Source of the DNA: JANWXD01 sp037446115
GTDB taxonomy: Bacteria; Acidobacteriota; Terriglobia; Bryobacterales; Bryobacteraceae
Length of the DNA stretch: 64,000 nt
Assembly: GCA_037446115.1 (NCBI GenBank)
Contig: JBBIJF010000004.1
Coordinates: forward strand, 1-64,000
Direction of reading: 5' to 3'
The notes below the pieces were generated by a model, which was not told the origin of the DNA, searched no databases, and worked only from the letters and a program-made list of their open reading frames with translations. Made by a program: the position numbers and the translations under genes. Positions 43,788 to 53,546 of the stretch are shown piece by piece. The stretch's first letter is position 1. Each line of letters begins with the position of its first letter.

Positions 43788-46022
43788 TCACTTCTTGCGG
43801 ATCCGGCTCACGGCGGGACGCTCTGCGCCCCCCTCCACGAGCAGCCTATCATCGTCGGGGAACCAGGTCAATTGACGGCCGCGCGTGGCCCCGCGGAGAC
43901 TGTCGCGGAACAGGGGCTCGCCACCCCAGAGGACAATCTTTTCTTCATCTGCCTGGTAGACGGCATGTTCGGCGGAGGCCCGGCGCATCCGGTCCGGGGC
44001 GGCCTGGACGATCTCCACGGCGCCTTCGGCGTCGGCCCGTTCCAGGCGTGAAGCGCCGTCACCCTCGGCCAGGTGGGCAATCAGTCGGGCTGCCGTCACC
44101 GTGGTCTGGCGGCGCACCATCCGGATCCCTCCGGAGAATGCCGCCACGCGCGTTTCGTCGTGGTAGACGAGCTCCGGGGCTTCAATCACCACAAGCGCCG
44201 GCACCCGCGGCCCGTCCTTTCGCGGGGGATCCTCGGCGAACTGGGCGACGACGCTGCCGCGCGCCATCAGCGTCCGCTTGCGCCGGTCAATTTCGATAAA
44301 CTCTGCCCGGATCCGGTTGGTGCCCTGCCAGACCACCGCCCGGCCCTCGAACCGCAACAGCCGGTTATGGTCCGCGGCGGTCATGCGCTCCGCCCGAGCC
44401 TGGAACGCATCGTCCGAATCGAGCAGGCCCGAGGTTGCCGGCTTCTTCCGCTCCGGAAGGCGGGAGGCTGAGACGGCGCCCTCGGCGAGGGTATCGCCGG
44501 TACGCTGGTCGAGCAGGATGCGGGCGGCCGCGATCGTCCCGGTAGCATCCCATACGCGCGCACTGCCCTCCAGCAGGATCCGGTCCTCGGCAGCCTCGAG
44601 CACGGCGCGTTCGGCGCGTCCTTTGCGCTCGCCCTCCTCATAACGGAACTCGCCTTCCTGCACCAGGGACCGGAGAGCTTGCGTGCCGGGAGCAAACTCG
44701 GCGCGCAGCCGGCGGCTCCAGGTCCGTGCGGGCGGCAGCGGGGCCCGAACCGGCATCTCGGGCGGATCGCTTTGCGTAAACGCGCTGTCAGCTTCCAGGG
44801 CCCGCACACGGTTGTCCGCCCCGTAGTAGATCCGCAGGCGCTCGCCCGCCAGCGTGCGCCGCCTCTGGTGCGGAGAAGCGGGTTGGAACACCATCCGCCC
44901 GGGCGCGTGGGTCTCGATCGCTTCGATTTCACGCCCGCCCGGACGCATGGCCAGGTGGACCACTTCGCTTTCGAGCGCCCGCTTGTCCGGAGCCGGTTCC
45001 CCGCGGGCGGGCGCCTCGGACTCAACGATCACCCGGCCGCGCGCCCACACCGAGCTCAGCTCCTGATCGCCTCCCACGGCGCGGTAGTGCATCTCGATGC
45101 GGTCGGCGGCCACCGCGGTTTGGGCGTCGCCGTCACGCGCCAGCAGCCGTGCGCGCTGCTCGGCCTCGATGCGTTCGATCTGCCCGTTGCGGCCCCAATG
45201 AACAAACACGAGCCCCGCGGCATATTCAAGCAGGCGCGAGCCGTGCGCGTCGCGCCCGCGTGCGTCCCTGGCTTCGACGCGCCGGAGCGCGTGTTCCTCC
45301 AGCCAGACGATGGCCTGGCCCGCCTCGATTTCCATCGGACCGCGGCGGAAGCGCGACCAAGGCGAAAGCAGGATTGCGGAATCGCGCTCTTTGTAAAGCA
45401 TTTCCCCGGCCTGGACCGTCAGCACAGGCTCTGCCGGCCCGCTCTGCCAGGAGACTTCCGGGGCGGACAGCAGGTGCAATTCGCGCGTCCCGGGGTCGTA
45501 GGAGGCGCCGACACAACTGCCCCGGCCGCCCTCAAACTCAAAAGTGGTCGCACGGTCGGTGGTGACCTTTCCGGTCTTGCTTTCCAGCGTGACCCCGGAA
45601 CTGCGAATACGAAAGTGCCGTCCGGCGGGCGCGCCCGTAGCGGGCAAACCCAGAAGCACATCCACGTCGCCTTCCGAGTGCAGGACGCCGCGCTCGGTGT
45701 CGAATTCGGCGCGACGGCTTGTGACCAGGTCCACCCGCGAGCAGTCGTTCTGGTAGAGCCGCAGCTCCACGTCTTCGAGCTCAAAGCGCGAAGGTTCCCG
45801 GATTTGCCGGAAGCTGTGTGCGCGCACGGAAACCGCCGGGCACGGGCGCCCCTCGCTGTAGGACCATTCCCAGTTGCTGGCTGCGGCGCTCAGCTTGGGA
45901 GGCAGGCGAGAGGGAGGCGAAGGCGCTGCGCGCTGCTGGGCGCTGCGCCGTTCGTAATAAAGATACGCAACTGCACCCACCAGGACCGTGATCACGAGGG
46001 GCAGCAGGCTGGTGCGGCGCAT
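43788..46022 (-). CDS. LptC-LptA combined LPS-transport protein
   Basis: A 744-residue protein with one N-terminal membrane anchor (residues about 6-23, LLPLVITVLVGAVAYLYY), an LptC-like beta-jellyroll region (about 45-130, RFELEDVELRLYQNDCSRVDLVTSRRAEFDTERGVLHSEGDVD), and repeated OstA-like segments over the remainder. A clear LptA-type stretch is near 560-620 (FQARAERMTAADHNRLLRFEGRAVVWQ). LptC and LptA form the periplasmic bridge carrying LPS to LptD. In E. coli lptC and lptA are separate genes in the same place before lptB-rpoN. Here one long frame replaces both. No internal start is obvious. Domain limits are estimated by eye. Confidence 0.75.
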   Translation of the reverse strand: MRRTSLLPLVITVLVGAVAYLYYERRSAQQRAAPSPPSRLPPKLSAAASNWEWSYSEGRPCPAVSVRAHSFRQIREPSRFELEDVELRLYQNDCSRVDLVTSRRAEFDTERGVLHSEGDVDVLLGLPATGAPAGRHFRIRSSGVTLESKTGKVTTDRATTFEFEGGRGSCVGASYDPGTRELHLLSAPEVSWQSGPAEPVLTVQAGEMLYKERDSAILLSPWSRFRRGPMEIEAGQAIVWLEEHALRRVEARDARGRDAHGSRLLEYAAGLVFVHWGRNGQIERIEAEQRARLLARDGDAQTAVAADRIEMHYRAVGGDQELSSVWARGRVIVESEAPARGEPAPDKRALESEVVHLAMRPGGREIEAIETHAPGRMVFQPASPHQRRRTLAGERLRIYYGADNRVRALEADSAFTQSDPPEMPVRAPLPPARTWSRRLRAEFAPGTQALRSLVQEGEFRYEEGERKGRAERAVLEAAEDRILLEGSARVWDATGTIAAARILLDQRTGDTLAEGAVSASRLPERKKPATSGLLDSDDAFQARAERMTAADHNRLLRFEGRAVVWQGTNRIRAEFIEIDRRKRTLMARGSVVAQFAEDPPRKDGPRVPALVVIEAPELVYHDETRVAAFSGGIRMVRRQTTVTAARLIAHLAEGDGASRLERADAEGAVEIVQAAPDRMRRASAEHAVYQADEEKIVLWGGEPLFRDSLRGATRGRQLTWFPDDDRLLVEGGAERPAVSRIRKK

Positions 46023-46136
46023 GCTGTCTTCACTCTAGCAAAAGCGCGCCCGGCGCTTGCCCGGGCGGTCGAAGCAAGGGACCGTCGCAAGTCAAGTTGT
46101 GCAAGTATATGTTTTCCAAAAGGTTACGAAAAAATC

Positions 46137-46169
46137 TTGTCACTCTCCCGGTCGGTGTGCTAATAATAT
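46137..46169 (+). promoter_or_regulatory. groE promoter with CIRCE-like operator
   Basis: TTGTCACTC (46137-46145), nine bases, then GTGTGCTAA (46155-46163) resembles the CIRCE inverted repeat TTAGCACTC-N9-GAGTGCTAA, with 7 of 9 and 8 of 9 bases matching. It overlaps a promoter: TTGTCA (46137-46142), 18 bases, then TAATAA (46161-46166). CIRCE binds the HrcA repressor, which is released on heat shock. The imperfect left half may weaken repression. hrcA itself is not in the window. Confidence 0.75.
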
Positions 46170-46244
46170 CAGGTGGACCCGGCGCTCGCCGGTCCGCCGT
46201 ATTGAGTACCCACATCGAATCACCAATGAGGGAGGTTTCGCTCG

Positions 46245-46556
46245 ATGAACATCCGTCCTCTGTATGACCGCATCGTAGTCAAGCGCATCGAGGAAAAGGA
46301 GACGGTCAAAGGCGGCATCATCATCCCGGACACCGCCAAGGAAAAGCCTCAGGAAGGCGAGGTGGTCGCCGTCGGCAAGGGCAAACGGCTGGAGGATGGC
46401 AAGCTGGTTCCGCTGGATGTGAAGGTCGGCGACCGGATCCTTTTCGGGAAGTATTCCGGTAACGAGATCAAGATTGACGACCAGGAGTATCTGATCATGC
46501 GCGAAGATGAGGTCCTCGGAGTGATCGAGGACACCGCGCAGAAGGCGACAGCGTAA
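46245..46556 (+). CDS. groES: Co-chaperonin GroES
   Basis: GroES caps the GroEL ring and controls folding chamber release. The 103-residue product has the N-terminal NIRPLYDRIVVKRIEEKE, the mobile loop TVKGGIIIPDTAKEKPQEGEV, and the roof and base segment ILFGKYSGNEIKIDDQEYLIMREDEVLGVI. A strong GAGGGAGG lies 8 bases before the ATG. It is followed by groEL after 14 bases. Controlled by the promoter and CIRCE-like site upstream. Confidence 0.96.
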   Translation: MNIRPLYDRIVVKRIEEKETVKGGIIIPDTAKEKPQEGEVVAVGKGKRLEDGKLVPLDVKVGDRILFGKYSGNEIKIDDQEYLIMREDEVLGVIEDTAQKATA

Positions 46557-46570
46557 GGAGGGAACAGGAG

Positions 46571-48193
<1,623 letters not shown>

Positions 48194-48202
48194 GGCGCTG
48201 TA

Positions 48203-48243
48203 GGGGCGGGTCCGGCATCCGCTGCCGGCTCGCCCTTTTTGTC
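48203..48243 (+). terminator. Terminator after groEL
   Basis: A GC-rich hairpin (CCGGCA / TGCCGG inner stem and GGGCG / CGCCC outer stem, 48204-48235, with a small internal mismatch) is followed by five T residues (48236-48240). It ends the groES-groEL transcript. The remaining gap to 48446 shows nothing clear. Confidence 0.8.
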
Positions 48244-48446
48244 TTTAACACCCCACTCCCGCCGGCATCGCGTCGAACCGCCGCGCACGGACGGAATACT
48301 CCAGCGTCGCCTCCCGGTGTTGCGCGGTGCGGAAGCTTTCCTTATTCCTGGCGGGTAGAGTGGCTAAGAGGGCCTTCGGGCGGGCAGAGCCGAGATTCGC
48401 CGTCCGGAGCGCGACGCTTGAAGCTGGTCCTCCTTGCCCGCGGCCT

Positions 48447-49199
48447 TCAGGGCTCGAACTTCACGCGCGATTCGGCGCCGAAGCGCCGGTAGTCCGCGTA
48501 CGAAATTCGAAGCCGGATGCGCTGGGGTCCGCTGCGAAACGGCAGCACGTCATCGGCGAAAGTGTAAACCGGAAACCAGTGCCTGCCGTCTACCAAAGCG
48601 CGCAGCGTCGTGAATCGCGGGAACAGATTCTCCTTGCCTCCGCGATATAACGGCGGCACCGCCTGTCCTTCCATCCGCACAATGGAGAAATCCTCCTGGC
48701 TCACCCATACGAGCCCGTCAAAGAGGCGCTGGCCCTCCAGGAGCTGCCGGGGGCGGATCTGCAACACCCAGCATGCGACGCCGTCTGTGAGCTCCGGCCC
48801 CCGGTAGCGCGCTTCATAGCTCCAAAGGCGGTCAGGGGTCAACAGCAGCGGCTGCACTTCGCGCAAGTCGCGGAAGTCTTCCGGCGTCAGCAGCAGGCGC
48901 GTCAGGGTATTGACGGGGCCGTAGGTCACGCGCTCGATGCGTTCGCTTTCCGGCGAAAAGATGACCTCGCGGACCTCCCGGTACTCGCCCGTTTTGCGTC
49001 CCTTCGCGTCCAGCTCTTCGAACACCACCGTCTGCCGGTAGAGATAGTGGCGGCGCTCCCGCTCGTTTTCGGCCTCCCGTTCGGCCACGCGCCGCAGCAG
49101 ATCGGAGGGCGGCTCGCCGCCGCAGCAGGCCGCGGCGAACACGAATGCTAAGATGAACCGGATGCGCCCGCTCCGCCGCTTCCAGTGGACGCTCGCCAT
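48447..49199 (-). CDS. Probable lipoprotein of unknown function
   Basis: A 250-residue protein with an N-terminal positive stretch and hydrophobic segment ending in a lipobox-like cysteine (FILAFVFAAACCGGEPP), so it may be a lipoprotein. The rest is a predicted beta-rich fold (REVIFSPESERIERVTYGPVNTLT, LWSYEARYRGPELTDGVACWVLQIRPRQLLEGQRLFDGLVWV) resembling outer-membrane lipoprotein carrier-like or sorting-type proteins of Acidobacteria. No signature motif is firmly recognisable. The ATG at 49199 lies inside the coding start of the divergent CPBP gene: the two 5' ends overlap by 47 bases, so at least one start may be wrong. Confidence 0.65.
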   Translation of the reverse strand: MASVHWKRRSGRIRFILAFVFAAACCGGEPPSDLLRRVAEREAENERERRHYLYRQTVVFEELDAKGRKTGEYREVREVIFSPESERIERVTYGPVNTLTRLLLTPEDFRDLREVQPLLLTPDRLWSYEARYRGPELTDGVACWVLQIRPRQLLEGQRLFDGLVWVSQEDFSIVRMEGQAVPPLYRGGKENLFPRFTTLRALVDGRHWFPVYTFADDVLPFRSGPQRIRLRISYADYRRFGAESRVKFEP

Positions 49200-50145
49200 C
49201 GTGTGGACCTTCCTCTGTGCCGCCGGATGGATCTATGCTCACCAACAGCATATCCCTTTGCGCGTTGCGGTTCCGGTGATCGCGGCCTTCCTCTGGGAAG
49301 CTTCGTTCTACCTTGTGCCGGGATTCGAGACCGTGCGCCGCCGTCTCGAAGCCCGGTGGAAGCCGCCGGCGCTCGCCGCCGGGTTTGCAGCCAGCGCCGT
49401 GATTCCCTACTGCGCCTACAGTCTGCCGTCCGGTGTCTTCCGTTTCGATTCCTTCGTGCTGCTGGCGGCGCTGGCGCTGGGCGCCGCCTTTTGGTATGTG
49501 GTGCTTCCGCGCACCGGTGCGGCCGACGCCGGCTTCCTTGTCTTTGCAGCCGCCGTGATGCTGGCCCGCATCTTCCCGGCCGTGTATGCCAGCCCGCTTG
49601 CCAGTGTGGAGATCGGCATTCTGGGACAACTGATGTGGATCCGTCTCGGCGTGGCTGTGATGCTGCTGATCCGCAGGGCCGAAGGAACCGGCTTCGGTTT
49701 TCTGCCCACCGGCCGGGACTGGCGCATCGGATTGCGGCATGCGCTGCTGTTCCTCCCGATCGGCTTGCCGCTGGCGATGGGATTGGGCTTGGTCCGCTTT
49801 CGTCCCGCGGACCTGGCGCCCGCCGAAGCCACGCTGGCGGCAGCCAGCACATTCTTGGGAATGCTCTGGGTGGTGGCGTTGTCGGAGGAGTTTTTCTTCC
49901 GGGGCTTGCTCCAGCAGTGGCTCGGAGCGTGGCTGGCAAGTCAACGCGCAGGGCTCGTGGGAGCTTCCGTGTTGTTCGGACTCGCGCACCTGCCCTTTCG
50001 CGAATTCCCCAACTGGCGCTTCGCCCTGGTTGCGGCCGTGGCGGGCGTCTTTTACGGGCGTGCTTTTCAGCAGGCCGGAAGCATACGGGCCTCCATGGTG
50101 AGCCACGCCGTGGTCAACACCGTGGCGCGCATGCTTTTCGCGTGA
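49153..50145 (+). CDS. CPBP-family intramembrane metalloprotease
   Basis: A 330-residue polytopic membrane protein. The CPBP (Rce1/Abi) signature is present: EEFFFRG (about residues 245-251), followed by a histidine in FGLAHLPFREF and a second in SMVSHAVVN, the usual glutamate and histidine metal-site set. The N-terminal two thirds add extra transmembrane segments. The start MNRMRPLRRFQ (49153) or the next ATG (49162) is uncertain, since this region also encodes the start of the divergent gene. Family roles include peptide processing or immunity-type self-protection; none is shown here. Confidence 0.82.
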   Translation: MNRMRPLRRFQWTLAIVWTFLCAAGWIYAHQQHIPLRVAVPVIAAFLWEASFYLVPGFETVRRRLEARWKPPALAAGFAASAVIPYCAYSLPSGVFRFDSFVLLAALALGAAFWYVVLPRTGAADAGFLVFAAAVMLARIFPAVYASPLASVEIGILGQLMWIRLGVAVMLLIRRAEGTGFGFLPTGRDWRIGLRHALLFLPIGLPLAMGLGLVRFRPADLAPAEATLAAASTFLGMLWVVALSEEFFFRGLLQQWLGAWLASQRAGLVGASVLFGLAHLPFREFPNWRFALVAAVAGVFYGRAFQQAGSIRASMVSHAVVNTVARMLFA

Positions 50146-50148
50146 AGC

Positions 50149-52326
50149 TCAGGAGGGGTAGTCGAGCCTGTCGGGAATGACGACGTGCTTAAGGGCCTCG
50201 GCGGCACGATCTTTAGCCAGATGTGAGCCGGTCAGGCAGCCGTCGAGCCGGGTCCGGAGGCGCACAAAATGTTCCAGCCCCTCGAAGCGGGCGCAGGGGC
50301 CCGCCTTAGGCGCGTGCATGCGGGCGGCTCCGGACGTCCGCGCCCCAGCCTCCGCCACGCCCGGAATCAGGGTCTCGATCTCGAGCAACTCCTCGCCGCT
50401 ATAGGCCTCCTGCTCGCCGGGTTCCCAGGAGGGATGAGCCTTGTAGCCGAAGATCAACTGCGAGCAGATGCGCCCCACCTCTCCGGCGGCCCGGGCGCTT
50501 TGCACGTGGCACAGATCCGTGAAAAAATCCGCAAGGCCGGCCAACTGGCGATCTTCGGCCGCCCGTGAAACCAGCTCCATCACGTCCAGAATGAAGTAGC
50601 GCGTGGCCAGCAGCCAGCACAGTGCGTCGGCCAGGGGAAACGTGACGCCCTGGCGCGCACTCTGGTACAGCCGGTCCCCGTGTGCGTCCGCGGCCTTCTC
50701 AAGGTAGTTGAGCGTCCACAGCCACAGCTGCATCGCCGTGGCCAGCGTGCAGGCTCCGGTTCCCGGCCGCTGCGCCGCGATCTGGCGCATCTCCGCAATC
50801 CAATGATGAAACTGCGCCAGGAAGAGCTCGTGCGTCATCGTGAAGCTGAGCTGGCGGCGTTGCACGGCCTCCGGGCCCTCCAGCGTGGCCTCCAGCTGCG
50901 CGTCCATCCATTTGTGCCCGAGAAAGCCGGGACAGTCTTCGGTAACGCCGGAGGCGCCCATCAGACTCACGGCCTCGCGCATCATGCTGGCGCCGTGGCC
51001 GGTGTTCCACAGCTTGCAGGCCGGACCGAGCACGTCGGCGAGCGCGTCGAGCAGCACGAAGCGGACCATCGGCTTGCCGCACTCGACGCCGGTCTGTAAG
51101 CAATCGAGCGCCTCTTTGTGGCAGCGCTGCATGGCGCGGACCGCGGCCGCCCCGCGCAATCCCTCGGCCGAAAAGATGCGGTCCACCTCGCGCTCGAGCG
51201 GATCCAGCTCGTCAAACAACCGCGCCGCCGCAAATCCGAGCGAAGCGCTGGCTTCTCCCGCGGCCCAGATGTCCACCAGCCGGTGCAGGGCGTCCTGCTG
51301 CAGTTGCAGGCCGAGCTCGTAGAGGGGCGTGCCGGGCGGCGCCGTTTCGGCGCCGCGAAACCGGCTCCGCTGGTAGCGGATGATGGGTTCGACGGCAGAG
51401 AGCAGCTTGGCGGCGGTCATCAGCCCCACGATGACGCGCGTGCGGCGGAAGACCGCCTCGACCAGCTCGGCGTGATTGTAACGGGGAAGGATCACACCGT
51501 CTCGTACGCTGTAGCCTCCCACAATCCGTCCGGCCGGCACCCGCAGCCGGAAGACAGGATCGTGCGTCGAGCCAAGCTGGCGGATGAGTGAGCGGGACGG
51601 CGCACCGCGATCGAACACGCCCGGATCGTTTGCCTCCAGCAGGACCAGACAGCTTCCGCCGATGCGCGGATCCGCGGAATCCACCGCAGCGACGACCAGA
51701 TTGGCGAACGCCATGTTGCTGATGAAACGGCCGCGTTTGTCCACTTCGAGGACCGGTTCGCCTGCTTCGGGCCACTCGGCGACGCGGACCTTGCCGCCGA
51801 GCCATCCCGTCTCGGCACCCGCGTAAGGAAGGGGCTCCGTCAGGCAGAAGGCCCCGCGCCAGCCGTACTCCGGCTCGTCCGGCCCGGAGCGCCGCAGGTA
51901 GGTTTTCTGCTGTTGCGGTGTTCCGCGAAGGTAAACGGGCGCCAGCGCCAGGCAGTGGGCCAGACACGTCGCAGCGGCTCCGGCATCCACCCAGGCCAGC
52001 TCGAAAATGGTGAGCGCGAGAGCGAAGTTCTTCGGCCCCTCGACGAACCCTCCCTCCTGCGGGTCCAACAGTACGTTCCAGATGCCGAACTCGTCAAAGG
52101 CTGCAAGCAAGGAGGTCTTCTGGTCGCTCCGTTCGTGCGTGCTCCGAGCGCCCTGTCTGAGGATTCCGGCCACACGATGGCGCGCCAGTGCCCGCACCGT
52201 GCGGACGAGTTTTCGCAGCTGTGCGGACCGCCGGTCCCCGAAACGCCACATGATCTGGCGCGCGAAATCCCCCGGCAGGGTGCGCAAGGTTCCGCGCTCG
52301 CCGTGTTCCGGGCCGCTCAACGGCAT
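50149..52326 (-). CDS. Large acyl-CoA dehydrogenase-like flavoprotein
   Basis: A 725-residue protein of the acyl-CoA dehydrogenase fold. Conserved parts include GAFCLTEPLPYAGAETGWLGGKVRVAE (FAD/substrate region), RGRFISNMAFANLVVAAV, and, in the C-terminal helical domain, LMGASGVTEDCPGFLGHKWMDAQLEATLEGPEAVQRRQLSF, where the acyl-CoA and FAD contacts and often the catalytic base lie. It is longer than ordinary 380-residue ACADs. The extra sequence at both ends may place it with the larger AidB- or ACAD9-like branch, but that is inference. It converges on the CPBP gene with 3 bases between. Confidence 0.75.
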   Translation of the reverse strand: MPLSGPEHGERGTLRTLPGDFARQIMWRFGDRRSAQLRKLVRTVRALARHRVAGILRQGARSTHERSDQKTSLLAAFDEFGIWNVLLDPQEGGFVEGPKNFALALTIFELAWVDAGAAATCLAHCLALAPVYLRGTPQQQKTYLRRSGPDEPEYGWRGAFCLTEPLPYAGAETGWLGGKVRVAEWPEAGEPVLEVDKRGRFISNMAFANLVVAAVDSADPRIGGSCLVLLEANDPGVFDRGAPSRSLIRQLGSTHDPVFRLRVPAGRIVGGYSVRDGVILPRYNHAELVEAVFRRTRVIVGLMTAAKLLSAVEPIIRYQRSRFRGAETAPPGTPLYELGLQLQQDALHRLVDIWAAGEASASLGFAAARLFDELDPLEREVDRIFSAEGLRGAAAVRAMQRCHKEALDCLQTGVECGKPMVRFVLLDALADVLGPACKLWNTGHGASMMREAVSLMGASGVTEDCPGFLGHKWMDAQLEATLEGPEAVQRRQLSFTMTHELFLAQFHHWIAEMRQIAAQRPGTGACTLATAMQLWLWTLNYLEKAADAHGDRLYQSARQGVTFPLADALCWLLATRYFILDVMELVSRAAEDRQLAGLADFFTDLCHVQSARAAGEVGRICSQLIFGYKAHPSWEPGEQEAYSGEELLEIETLIPGVAEAGARTSGAARMHAPKAGPCARFEGLEHFVRLRTRLDGCLTGSHLAKDRAAEALKHVVIPDRLDYPS

Positions 52327-52571
52327 GTCCCCGCCCGCGTCCGCTGCGGGTCAATTGGCCGCTTCATTTGAAAAATTAAGGAGTTACGCCCGAGAATTTG
52401 TTTCACTCCGGCAGATCCCTACTCCGGGGCCGGTCGGTGTACAGCGATCGTGCTGACCTTTTGCAGGCGGCGTGCCACAGGCGGCGTAAGAAGGAGGCCT
52501 CGACGCGAAAGCACGGCGGCGCAAGAGGCGGTTGTTGCCGTTGCCGCCCCAGGCAGCCGGCTCGTTATGGC

Positions 52572-53387
52572 ATGCTGATGCCAGTGGGGCCGGCTCTAGC
52601 CATCCTCATTGCTTTCGCCGCATTGCAAGGGATGCCCCTGGTGCGGAGTGCAGCTCAAGCGCCCGCGGCGCTCGAGCAGTTCGAGCGCGGATCCCGCTTG
52701 TTCGATCAGCGGCGCTTGACGGAGGCTGTAGCCGCATTCTCCGACGCGGTGCGCCTGGATCCCAAGTTTGCGGCTGCCTGGAAAGGGCTGGGAGCAGCTT
52801 ACGCCGCGCAGGGCAACTACCGTGACGCAGTCGAGCCGTTCCGCAAGGCCTGCCAATTGGATCCGAGGCTCGAGGACGCCTGCTATTACCTGGGACGCGC
52901 CTTGTATTCGTTGAACCAATTCGACGCCGCCCTCCAGGCATTCCGGCACGCGCTTACAGTGGACCGGCGTCCCTGGCGGGTGCACAACGGTATCGCCCTC
53001 ACTTTCGAGGCCCTGGGCCGGGCTGAAGAGGCCGAGGCGCACTTCCGCGAAGCCGTCAGAGCGGACGGCGGGGACAGCCGTCCGGAGGCTGACCCGCGAA
53101 TTGACTTCGGCGCCTTCCTGTTCCGCCAAGGCCGGGTCGAAGATGCGGTCGCTATGCTCCGTCAGGTCGTTGCCGGCCGCCCGTCGGCCCGGTCACTTTT
53201 CGAGCTCGGGCGCGCGCTCGTCCATTTGGGAGCGCTGGATGAGGCCAGGTCACACCTGGAGCAAGCGGTCAGACGCGATCCGGGCCATTCGGCCGCCCAC
53301 CTCTTGCTTGGAAAAGTCTACTTCCGCCTCGGCCGAATCGAGGATGCCGAGCGGCATATCCGGTTAGGCGAGAAGGCGTTAGAGTAG
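52572..53387 (+). CDS. Exported TPR protein
   Basis: A 271-residue protein with an N-terminal hydrophobic signal (PVGPALAILIAFAALQGMPLV) and about six TPR repeats. Typical units are LFDQRRLTEAVAAFSDAVRLDPKFAAAWKGLGAAYAAQGNYRDAVEPFRKACQ-like segments, later LGRALVHLGALDEARSHLEQAVRRDP and LGKVYFRLGRIEDAERHIRLGE. TPRs form a protein-binding scaffold. The ATG at 52572 or 52578 is chosen; sequence upstream is not protein-like. The gene lies about 70 bases before the promoter of the TonB-dependent receptor. Function unknown. Confidence 0.8.
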   Translation: MLMPVGPALAILIAFAALQGMPLVRSAAQAPAALEQFERGSRLFDQRRLTEAVAAFSDAVRLDPKFAAAWKGLGAAYAAQGNYRDAVEPFRKACQLDPRLEDACYYLGRALYSLNQFDAALQAFRHALTVDRRPWRVHNGIALTFEALGRAEEAEAHFREAVRADGGDSRPEADPRIDFGAFLFRQGRVEDAVAMLRQVVAGRPSARSLFELGRALVHLGALDEARSHLEQAVRRDPGHSAAHLLLGKVYFRLGRIEDAERHIRLGEKALE

Positions 53388-53457
53388 GTGAGATTTGTAT
53401 CTCTACTGTTCTGATAGAGATCAGAGAGGCCCACAGCTAAGACAAGTCACTTTTTAC

Positions 53458-53486
53458 TTGACGAAACCCCTTACATGATGTATAAA
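53458..53486 (+). promoter_or_regulatory. Promoter of the TonB-dependent receptor
   Basis: TTGACG (53458-53463) and TATAAA (53481-53486) are spaced 17 bases, an excellent sigma-70 match. The start would be near 53493 and the leader about 54 bases to the ATG at 53547, with AAAGGGGG as SD. Confidence 0.8.
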
Positions 53487-53546
53487 GTTTGCAACCCGGC
53501 GGGTCGCTTTGCCCGCTCGGGGAAGCACGAGAGCAAAGGGGGATCC

